A stretch of DNA of 8,056 nucleotides, taken from NCBI GenBank assembly GCA_012513595.1, contig JAAZBY010000036.1, positions 1-8,056 on the forward strand, given 5' to 3'. Below, piece after piece: positions 1 to 5,487 of the stretch (positions are counted from its first letter, which is position 1; each line of letters begins with the position of its first letter). The notes under the pieces were generated by a model. The model worked only from the letters and a program-made list of their open reading frames with translations, made no database searches and was not told the origin of the DNA. The position numbers and the translations under genes were made by a program. The DNA is from Chloroflexota bacterium. Its GTDB lineage: Bacteria > Chloroflexota > Anaerolineae > UBA1429.

Positions 1-2112
1 CACCAGCAGGGCGTCGGCTGGCCGGCCGGCCCGGTAGCGCCGCGGGCGGGCGCCCCAGCGCGTCAGCGCGCGAGAGAGAGCAGCGTCACCGCCGAGCAGG
101 GCCAGCCGGGCGCCGCCCAGGTCGGCGTCGGTCTCGGCCACCCACACCGACCGGGATGCCCCAGCCACGACGCTGCCGTCGCGCGTCAGCTGGGCGCTGG
201 CCACGTACTCGCCCTCTTCGCTAGCACGGAAGGGCGTGCGGGCCAGTTCTTCACCCGGCAGGCCCGACAGGGCCACCCAGGCGGCCTCCTCAAAGAGGAG
301 GCGCCCGGCCGGGGAGGTCAGCCGCACGCGCAACAGGTACCCCCCGCGCAGCCCCTCGCGGTTGGCGGCGCGCACCGTCAGGACGGCCGGCGCGCCGGCG
401 GCCTGCTGCCGCGGCAGCCCGTCGATGGCCAGGGCCAGCGCCTCGTTGGCGCGCGCCAGGGGGCGGCCGTCGGACTTGGCCTCGCGATGGATGGTCAGGA
501 GCCCCAGCGGGCCGCGGGGCGCGTCTTCCCAGGCGGGCAGCAGGTAGCCGGGGCCGCCGGCGGCGGAGCGGGCCAGGGCGACGGCGTCCGCCGCGCGGTC
601 CAGGGCGGCGCGGCCGGTGGCGCGGGCCAGCGTGGCCACGTCAGGAAAGAGCGTCCCCAGGTGGCGCTCGGCCAGGGACTGCTGCAGGGCGGCGAAGCGT
701 TCCGCCCAGGCGGCGGCGTCCGAGCCGGGCAGGACGCGGTCCCCGTAGCGGCCCAGGAGGGCGGCCACGTCGGGCAGGGGCGCCGTCCAGCCGGGCACGG
801 TGGGGAGGGCCGGGGCGCCGGGCGCCTCGCCGCCCGTGGGGGCCGTGCCCACCTCGCTCAACGCCAGGCCCGCGGCGCGCTCGGTGGCCCAGAGCGCGGC
901 GGGGTGCCCCCGCAGGAGCGCCTCCATCCGGCGGAGCCGCTGGGCCGCCAGGTGCGCGTAGAGCTCCCCGCCGGCCGGGTCGGGCGCGGCCAGGGCCGGG
1001 TCCGCCAAGACCAGGAGGCCCAGCCGGTCGGCCGCGGCGAGGAGTTCGGGCGGGGGCTGGTGCCCCGCGACGCGCAGGGCGTTGAACCCCAGGGCGCGGG
1101 CGCGGCGCACTTCCTGCTCCGCCAGGGTCTCCGTGGGGGCGGCCAGGTTGCCCGGGTACCAGCCCCCCGAAAGGGCGGCGCGGACCTCCAGCGGCTCCCC
1201 GTTCAGGGTGTAGCCGCGGCTGCCCCAGCCGAGCCGGCGCACGCCGAACGTGCAGACGAGCCGGTCGGCCAAGGCGGCGCCCTCCAGCCGCAGGCAGACG
1301 CGGTGGAGGCGCGGGCTGTCCGGCGTCCAGGGCTCCAACCCCCCGCCCCCCGGGAGCGGCAGAGAGACCTCCTGGGCGCCCTCGGCGGGCAGGGCCAGGT
1401 CGAGGGTGGCCGCCTCAGCGATGGGGAGGGTTTCGTCGTCGACCAGGCCGGCCGTCAGGCGGGCGGCACAGGCCGGGCCCGCGTTGATCACCCGGCAGCG
1501 GAGGCGCACGTCACCCGCGGCGGGCGCTTCGACCCAGGCCTCAGCGAGGTAAGCCCGCGGCCGGCCGATGAGCAGCGCCTGCCCCCAGACGCCGCCGAAA
1601 TCGTGCCCCGGGGGCAAGAGCGCCCCGGCCCACGCCACCGGGCGCGCCGCCTGGCCGGGCGGGTTGCCGCCCGGGTTGGTAACGCGCAAGGCCAGCTCGT
1701 AGCGGGCGCCGGGGCGCAGCAGGCCGCTGACGTCGACCTCAAAGGGGGTCAGGCCGTCGAGGTCATAGCCGACCAGGCGGCGGTTCAGGTAGACCTCGGT
1801 GCGCAGGCGCACCCCCGCGAAGCGCAGGCGCAGCACGTCGCACGTCCACTCGGGCGGGGCCACCAGCGGCCGCCAGTGCCAGGCCACGCCGTGATAGGCG
1901 GGGAGGGCCTCCTCCCAGGTACCGGGCACGCGGGCGGACTCTTTGCCCTCCTCCTCGGCGCCCCAGCCGCCGGTCGGCTCATGGGCGGGCAGGGCCACCA
2001 GGGGGGTGCGGGGGTCGGCGGGGGGCTCCTCCTGCCAGGGGGCAGAGGAGTCAAACCAGGCGTGCCACCAGCCGCCCAGGTCGAGGTCATGTCGCGCTGC
2101 AATCGGTTGCAT
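1..2112 (-). CDS. Glycoside hydrolase family 2 (beta-galactosidase/beta-mannosidase-like) protein, C-terminus cut by window edge
   Basis: The 704 visible codons are open to the window edge and no stop is seen. No signal peptide is visible, so the protein is probably cytoplasmic. Domains in order: a GH2 sugar-binding jelly roll at about 58-185 (VPGTWEEALPAYHG, GVRLRTEVYLNRRLVGY, LTPFEVDVSGLL, FGGVWGQALLIGRP), an immunoglobulin-like domain at about 187-290, and a TIM-barrel-like domain at about 297-560 that opens with FGVRRLGWGSRGYTLNGEPL and continues with ALGFNALRV and ADRLGLLVLADP. A beta-rich domain follows at about 572-660. From 662 a Rossmann-like segment (ARLALLGGDAALSRAL) begins and is truncated. 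Family members hydrolyse beta-galactosides, beta-mannosides or beta-glucuronides with two Glu residues. Here the acid/base region reads GHPAALWATERAAG (402-415) without Asn-Glu, and the nucleophile region reads GRYGDRVLP (454-462) with Arg455 where Glu is expected. Activity is therefore doubtful. Start: ATG at 2112 is used. An in-frame GTG at 2118, 8 nt after a GGGAG, is a fair alternative. Fold assignment is confident; substrate is unknown. Confidence -1.
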   Translation of the reverse strand, partial: MQPIAARHDLDLGGWWHAWFDSSAPWQEEPPADPRTPLVALPAHEPTGGWGAEEEGKESARVPGTWEEALPAYHGVAWHWRPLVAPPEWTCDVLRLRFAGVRLRTEVYLNRRLVGYDLDGLTPFEVDVSGLLRPGARYELALRVTNPGGNPPGQAARPVAWAGALLPPGHDFGGVWGQALLIGRPRAYLAEAWVEAPAAGDVRLRCRVINAGPACAARLTAGLVDDETLPIAEAATLDLALPAEGAQEVSLPLPGGGGLEPWTPDSPRLHRVCLRLEGAALADRLVCTFGVRRLGWGSRGYTLNGEPLEVRAALSGGWYPGNLAAPTETLAEQEVRRARALGFNALRVAGHQPPPELLAAADRLGLLVLADPALAAPDPAGGELYAHLAAQRLRRMEALLRGHPAALWATERAAGLALSEVGTAPTGGEAPGAPALPTVPGWTAPLPDVAALLGRYGDRVLPGSDAAAWAERFAALQQSLAERHLGTLFPDVATLARATGRAALDRAADAVALARSAAGGPGYLLPAWEDAPRGPLGLLTIHREAKSDGRPLARANEALALAIDGLPRQQAAGAPAVLTVRAANREGLRGGYLLRVRLTSPAGRLLFEEAAWVALSGLPGEELARTPFRASEEGEYVASAQLTRDGSVVAGASRSVWVAETDADLGGARLALLGGDAALSRALTRWGARPRRYRAGRPADALLV

Positions 2113-2288
2113 GGGCACTCGGAAGGCTCCCAGGGTACGCAGTTGGGGCGAAGGTGCCTGCTGCCTCCCGGCGGCGGAGCGTCCTGCGGAGGCCAGGCTG
2201 AACGTCGATTCTACCCGATCCCGCCCGGGCGGTCTACGGCGACAAGGGCGTCGTGGGAAGGCCAGGCTGGGCAAGGCAGGAGGAGGAA

Positions 2289-2380
2289 GACAGGATTGAC
2301 AGGATTTACAGGATTGAAGACCTGTAGTCTCTTAGATTTTTAAGTCCGTGTAAGTCCTGTTGATCTCGTCCTGTTGATCT
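2289..2380 (+). repeat. 9-bp repeat array A (three GACAGGATT-type units plus two inverted related units)
   Basis: Three consecutive 9-bp units lie at 2289-2297 (GACAGGATT), 2298-2306 (GACAGGATT) and 2307-2315 (TACAGGATT). About 40 bp later there are two copies of GTCCTGTTGATCT at 2354-2366 and 2368-2380, a 14-bp period. These carry the reverse complement of the same ACAGGA core, so the array can form an imperfect hairpin with an AT-rich loop. Similar short-period ACAGGATT arrays between genes occur in many unrelated bacteria as far as I recall. Their function is not known to me. Transcription termination, a nucleoid or protein binding site, and a non-autonomous mobile repeat are all possible. 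Confidence 0.85.
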
Positions 2381-2462
2381 ACCTCGCTGCTCTTAGAACG
2401 GCCTGTCCGCCAGCCGGAATCTTGTCTTTGCCTAGCTTTTAACACAGCAAGGCGAAGACGAG

Positions 2463-2497
2463 GTCCCGGCCGGCAGACCGGCTGCTGCGCTCGGGAC
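2463..2497. repeat. Nested GC-rich inverted repeat (hairpin 1)
   Basis: The outer arms GTCCCG (2463-2468) and CGGGAC (2492-2497) pair perfectly. Immediately inside, GCCGG (2469-2473) pairs with CCGGC (2478-2482) around the loop CAGA, leaving an unpaired segment at 2483-2491. No T-tract follows on either strand, so it does not look like a classical intrinsic terminator. It is the first of several hairpins between here and 2668. Confidence 0.5.
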
Positions 2498-2527
2498 GAC
2501 AAGGCGCGAGGCCTGCCGCAGCCGCCG

Positions 2528-2576
2528 GGGCGGGGCTAAAGACCCCGCCCTACGGGGTAGGCCGGCTAAAGCCGGC
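2528..2576. repeat. Twin REP-like hairpins sharing the apical word CTAAAG
   Basis: The first hairpin has 8-bp arms GGGCGGGG (2528-2535) and CCCCGCCC (2543-2550) around the loop CTAAAGA. The second has 7-bp arms GCCGGCT (2561-2567) and AGCCGGC (2570-2576) with AA at the tip. Both therefore carry CTAAAG at the apex although their stems differ in sequence. That pattern suggests related repeat units with compensatory stem divergence, as in REP/BIME elements, rather than two chance palindromes. REP-like elements can stabilise mRNA 3' ends or bind gyrase, IHF or REP-associated transposases. Nothing here shows which, if any, applies. Confidence 0.65.
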
Positions 2577-2599
2577 TCCGGAGCGCATACGCGTCTTGA

Positions 2600-2668
2600 G
2601 CCCCCTTCAGGGGGCGTGTATAGTAGCCAGGGGTCTTGCCTGCCCCCCGCATGGGGGGAGCCCCTGGC
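2600..2668. repeat. Hairpin pair: GCCCCCT/AGGGGGC and a nested 8-bp + 6-bp stem structure
   Basis: The first element has perfect 7-bp arms GCCCCCT (2600-2606) and AGGGGGC (2609-2615) with TC between them. Eleven bases later, GCCAGGGG (2626-2633) pairs with CCCCTGGC (2661-2668). Inside that stem, CCCCCC (2643-2648) pairs with GGGGGG (2653-2658) around GCAT. The nested arrangement resembles a long REP-like or small cruciform element. The G/C runs would also make this stretch prone to replication pausing and sequencing error. No open frame or T-tract gives it a coding or simple terminator role. Confidence 0.6.
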
Positions 2669-2756
2669 GTCCGGCCGGCGGAGGGCCTTGGTGCCTTCGC
2701 GGCCGTTGCCGCGCCGCTTCGCGGTCCGCCGCGCCGGAGCGGCGCTGGGGCGCCGC

Positions 2757-2895
2757 ACTCCATATCGGCCCGCGCGCGCCCCGTCTTCCTGCCTGCCGGT
2801 GTGCGGCCCGGCGCACATGACGACTCCATATCGGCCCGCGCGCGCGCCTCGTCTTCGTGCCTGCCGGTGTGCGCCCGGCGCATGTGACGACTCCA
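2757..2895. repeat. 66/67-bp tandem repeat, two copies plus the start of a third
   Basis: Copy 1 spans 2757-2822 (66 bp) and copy 2 spans 2823-2889 (67 bp). They are about 90% identical by eye. A third copy begins ACTCCA at 2890-2895 and then diverges. Each unit starts ACTCCATATCGG, continues with an alternating CG run (2771-2779 and 2837-2847), then has GTCTTC, TGCCTGCCGGTGTGCG, and CCGGCGCA followed by ATG or TGTG and ACG. The CCGG and GCGC pieces can form small hairpins inside each unit. The unit length is not a multiple of 3 in copy 2 and every reading frame is low-complexity, so I regard it as non-coding. Confidence 0.8.
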
Positions 2896-2986
2896 CGCCG
2901 GGCGCTCGCTGCGGGCAGTGACGTCCCGCGTTCGTCGGCGATGGCATCCCTCCCGTCGTGGCGACGCAGAACGACGATCGGAGGAC

Positions 2987-3049
2987 GACAGGATTGTAGC
3001 CTTCTAGCCTCTCTTCTCTTCCAATCCTGTCAATCCTGTCAGTCCTGTC
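2987..3049 (-). repeat. 9-bp repeat array B (mirror of array A)
   Basis: Three 9-bp units lie at 3023-3031 (AATCCTGTC), 3032-3040 (AATCCTGTC) and 3041-3049 (AGTCCTGTC). These are the reverse complement of the units in array A. Upstream, GACAGGATTG (2987-2996) pairs perfectly over 10 bp with CAATCCTGTC (3022-3031) around a 25-nt pyrimidine-rich loop. Read on the minus strand the three units match those of array A at 25 of 27 positions. The array sits about 95 bp before the recD2 start, so it could lie just upstream of that gene's promoter. Confidence 0.85.
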
Positions 3050-3073
3050 CTTCTTCTCTTCCCCACACCGAGC

Positions 3074-3102
3074 TTGCCGGGGCCTGGGGATGCGGCTATG
3101 CT
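3074..3102 (+). promoter_or_regulatory. Possible sigma70-type promoter for recD2
   Basis: TTGCCG (3074-3079) matches the -35 consensus at 4 of 6 positions. TATGCT (3097-3102) matches the -10 consensus at 4 of 6, and the spacer is 17 bp. Transcription would begin near 3109 and give a leader of roughly 35 nt before the chosen ATG. The match is modest and the organism's sigma-factor preference is unknown, so this is a candidate only. Confidence 0.3.
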
Positions 3103-3144
3103 GAGGGGGACGCCCGCCGAAGGCCAACGACAGGACCTGCCACC

Positions 3145-5481
3145 ATGGGTATGCCCGGCCCCTCCGCCAGCGAGGGACAGCCCCTCGAGGGGATCTTTTC
3201 CGTCAACCGCGTCACCTTCTGCAACGAGGAGACCGGCTACGCCGTCGTGCACCTGGTGCCCGCCGAGCGGAGCGCCTCACTCGGCTTTACCGCCGTCGGG
3301 CAGTTCGGCCAGCCGCGCACCGGCGAGTGCTACCGGGTGCGCGGGGTGTGGCGGCGCGACCCCCGCCACGGCCTGCAGGTGCAGGTGGAATCGGCTACGC
3401 CCGAGACGCCGCAGTCGCTCGCGGCCATCGAGCGCTACCTGGCCGGCGCCACCATCAAGGGCCTGGGCCCCCACTATGCCCGCGCCCTGGTGCAGCATTT
3501 CGGCGAGGAGACCTACAACGTCCTGCAGCAGGGGGGCGAGCGGCTCGAGGAGGTCCGCGGCATCGGCCCGGTGCGCGCCCGCACCATCCGCGCCTCCTGG
3601 GCGGAGCACGAGGGGCGCCACCAGCTGATGATCCGGCTGGAGGGGATCGCCCGCCTCACCCCGCGGCAGGCCCAGACGCTCTACCGCCAGTACGGCGCCG
3701 AGGCCTGGGAGGTCCTCTCCGCCAACCCCTACCGCCTGGCCGAGGAGGTGCGGGGCTTTGGCTTCCGCACCTGCGACAAGATCGCCGCCAACCTGGGCCT
3801 GGCCGGTGACGCTCCCGAGCGGCTGCGCGCCGGGCTGATCTACTTCCTGGGGCAGGCCCTCGAGGACGGCCACCTGTGGACCCCGCTGGGCACGGCCCTG
3901 CAGGAGAGCGCCGCGCTCCTGGGGGTGGAGCCTGAGGCGCTGCGCCCCCAGGCGGAGGCGCTGGTGGCCGAGGGGCGCCTGGCCCGCGAGGAACTCCCCA
4001 CCGACGCCTCCCTGGCAGACGCCGGCCCGGCCGACGCCCTGCTCCTGCCGCCGGTGCGCCACACCGAGCAGGCCGTGGCCCGGCGGCTGGCCTTCCTGCT
4101 GGCCCAGCCGCCCGCCGAGGGGCTGGACCTGCCCCGGTCCGCGGCCGCCGCCCTGGTGGAGCGCGCCGGCCACGCCGGCCTCACCGACGAACAGGCCCAC
4201 GCCGTGGCCGACCTCCTGAGCGGCGCGCGGGTGGCCATCCTGACGGGCGGCCCCGGCACCGGCAAGACTACGACGCTGCGCTCGCTGATCCCCTGCCTGG
4301 AGGCGCAGGGCGTCACCTATGCCCTCTGCGCCACCACGGGGCGCGCCTCCAAGCAGCTGGCGGCCTCCACCGGCCGGCCGGCGGCCACCGTGCACCGCCA
4401 CCTGCGCATCGGCATCGGCGCGGCCGTCGAGCGCCTGCGTGAGACGGTGCTGGTGGTCGACGAGTCGTCGATGATCGACCTGTGGCTGATGCACGACATC
4501 CTCGAGCGGCTGGACGGGCGCAACCACCTCCTGCTGGTGGGCGATGTGGACCAGTTGCCCTCGGTGGGGCCGGGGGCCATCCTGCAGGACCTGATTACCG
4601 CCGGCGAGGAGGGGTTGGCGGGCCTCTCGGTGACGCGGCTGACCCGCATCTTCCGCCAGGAGGCCGGCGACGAGAGCATGGTGGTGGTGAACTGCCACCG
4701 GGTGCGCCGCGGAGAGCGGCCCATCCGCGAGGTGCCCAAGACCTCCGACTATTTTGAGATGCACCGCGAGACGCCGGCCCAGGCGCGCGACCTGGCCGTG
4801 GAGCTGACCGCCGAGCGGCTGCCGGCCTTCCTGGGGGTGCCGCCGGCGGAGGTGCAGGTGCTCACGCCGATCCACTCCGGTGAGGCGGGCACCGCCTCAT
4901 TGAACGCGGCGCTGCAGGCACGGCTCAACCCCCCCGCCCCCCACAAGGCCGAGCAGGCCCTGGCGCCGGCGGCCGGCGGGGCGGGGCGCGTCCTGCGGGT
5001 GGGAGACAAGGTCCGCCAGACGCGCAACAACTATGAGAAGCAGGTGCTCAACGGCGACCTCGGCACGGTGCGGGCCATCGACCCCGAGCGGCAGACGCTG
5101 GACGTCCAGTTTGACGACCGCGCCGCCGCCTACACCTTTGACGAGCTCGATGAGCTAGTGCACGCCTGGGCCATGACGGTGCACTCGGCGCAGGGGTCGC
5201 AGTGGCCGGCGGTAGTGGTGGTGTTGCTGTCGGCGCATTATGTCATGTTAGAGCGGAACATCCTCTACACGGCCCTCTCGCGCGCCGAGCGGCTGGCCGT
5301 CCTCATCACCCAGGAAAAGGCCGTGCGCCTGGCCGTCGCGCAGGACCGCTCCACCCGCCGGCGGGCGGGCCTGGTCGCCCGGCTGCGCGAGGCGCTGGCC
5401 CGCCCCGGCGAGGACGGCACGGCCGGGCCACCCCCCGACGGCGATGACCCGGCCGCTCCCAGGCAGCGCACCCTCCTGTAG
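3145..5481 (+). CDS. recD2: RecD2-type SF1B ATP-dependent DNA helicase (RecD/TraA family)
   Basis: The 778-residue product is a 5'-3' DNA helicase of the RecD2 type, which works without RecB/RecC in DNA repair and replication-fork maintenance. Order: N-terminal domain (GIFSVNRVTFCNEETGYAVV, 16-35), helix-hairpin-helix repeats at about 102-152 (IKGLGPHYARAL, VRGIGPVRARTI) and 168-219 (FGFRTCDKIA), then the motor core. Core motifs are Walker A GGPGTGKTT (368-376), CATTGRASKQLA (395-406), TVHRHL (415-420), DESSM (439-443), GDVDQLPSVGPG (466-477), LTRIFRQ (499-505), VLTPIHSGEAGTASLN (572-587), VRQTRNNYEKQVLNGDLGTV (623-642), WAMTVHSAQGSQWPAVVV (675-692) and LYTALSRAERLAVLI (707-721). All motor motifs look intact. 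Length is near the usual 720-800. The ATG at 3145 is preceded by AGGA with a 9-nt spacer. The frame stays open back to 2857, but that extension translates the upstream repeats. A Pro/Asp/Gly-rich tail (752-772) ends in QRTLL. Confidence 0.96.
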   Translation: MGMPGPSASEGQPLEGIFSVNRVTFCNEETGYAVVHLVPAERSASLGFTAVGQFGQPRTGECYRVRGVWRRDPRHGLQVQVESATPETPQSLAAIERYLAGATIKGLGPHYARALVQHFGEETYNVLQQGGERLEEVRGIGPVRARTIRASWAEHEGRHQLMIRLEGIARLTPRQAQTLYRQYGAEAWEVLSANPYRLAEEVRGFGFRTCDKIAANLGLAGDAPERLRAGLIYFLGQALEDGHLWTPLGTALQESAALLGVEPEALRPQAEALVAEGRLAREELPTDASLADAGPADALLLPPVRHTEQAVARRLAFLLAQPPAEGLDLPRSAAAALVERAGHAGLTDEQAHAVADLLSGARVAILTGGPGTGKTTTLRSLIPCLEAQGVTYALCATTGRASKQLAASTGRPAATVHRHLRIGIGAAVERLRETVLVVDESSMIDLWLMHDILERLDGRNHLLLVGDVDQLPSVGPGAILQDLITAGEEGLAGLSVTRLTRIFRQEAGDESMVVVNCHRVRRGERPIREVPKTSDYFEMHRETPAQARDLAVELTAERLPAFLGVPPAEVQVLTPIHSGEAGTASLNAALQARLNPPAPHKAEQALAPAAGGAGRVLRVGDKVRQTRNNYEKQVLNGDLGTVRAIDPERQTLDVQFDDRAAAYTFDELDELVHAWAMTVHSAQGSQWPAVVVVLLSAHYVMLERNILYTALSRAERLAVLITQEKAVRLAVAQDRSTRRRAGLVARLREALARPGEDGTAGPPPDGDDPAAPRQRTLL

Positions 5482-5487
5482 GGCGCC

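Larger units (their letters stand above)
2113..3144. other. Repeat-rich non-coding region between divergent GH2 and recD2 genes
   Basis: This stretch of about 1 kb separates the starts of two divergent genes. I found no credible protein gene in it: open frames on both strands are Arg/Ala/Gly/Pro-rich and translate the repeats themselves, for example Gln-Ser-Cys repeated three times at about 3028-3054. From 2113 to 2288 I see nothing specific beyond a purine-rich run (2276-2290) leading into the first 9-bp array. Positions 2289-2440 form a local AT-richer island in an otherwise GC-rich sequence. From 2463 to 2668 there are GC-rich hairpins, at 2757-2889 a tandem repeat, and at 2987-3049 a second 9-bp array. 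The promoters of both flanking genes should lie at the two ends of this region. Confidence 0.8.

Noticed and set aside
487..2343. A 618-codon open frame on the plus strand opposite the GH2 gene.
   Set aside because: It is Gly/Ala/Arg/Gln-rich with no recognisable domain, as expected of antisense frames in GC-rich coding DNA. The minus strand carries clear GH2 motifs.
2600..2668. Intrinsic transcription terminators in the hairpin cluster.
   Set aside because: None of the stems is followed by a T-run on either strand, and both flanking genes start rather than end at this region.
2289..3049. CRISPR array.
   Set aside because: The repeats are 9 bp and directly abutting or 66 bp in tandem. There is no alternation of 24-40 bp repeats with unique spacers, and no cas gene.
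2432..3127. A 231-codon open frame on the minus strand in the intergenic region.
   Set aside because: It translates array B (as Asp-Arg-Ile/Thr repeats), the tandem repeat and the hairpins, and shows no domain. The tandem units differ by one base, so the frame is not maintained between copies.
2857..3144. A 96-residue N-terminal extension of RecD2 from an earlier in-frame start at 2857.
   Set aside because: It would begin inside the tandem repeat and translate array B as Gln-Ser-Cys repeats. The RecD2 family pattern begins just after ATG 3145, which has an AGGA at a good distance.
3277..4875. A 532-codon open frame on the minus strand opposite recD2.
   Set aside because: It is composed of low-complexity Gly/Ala/Gln/His-rich sequence with no family pattern. 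The plus strand has all RecD2 helicase motifs.
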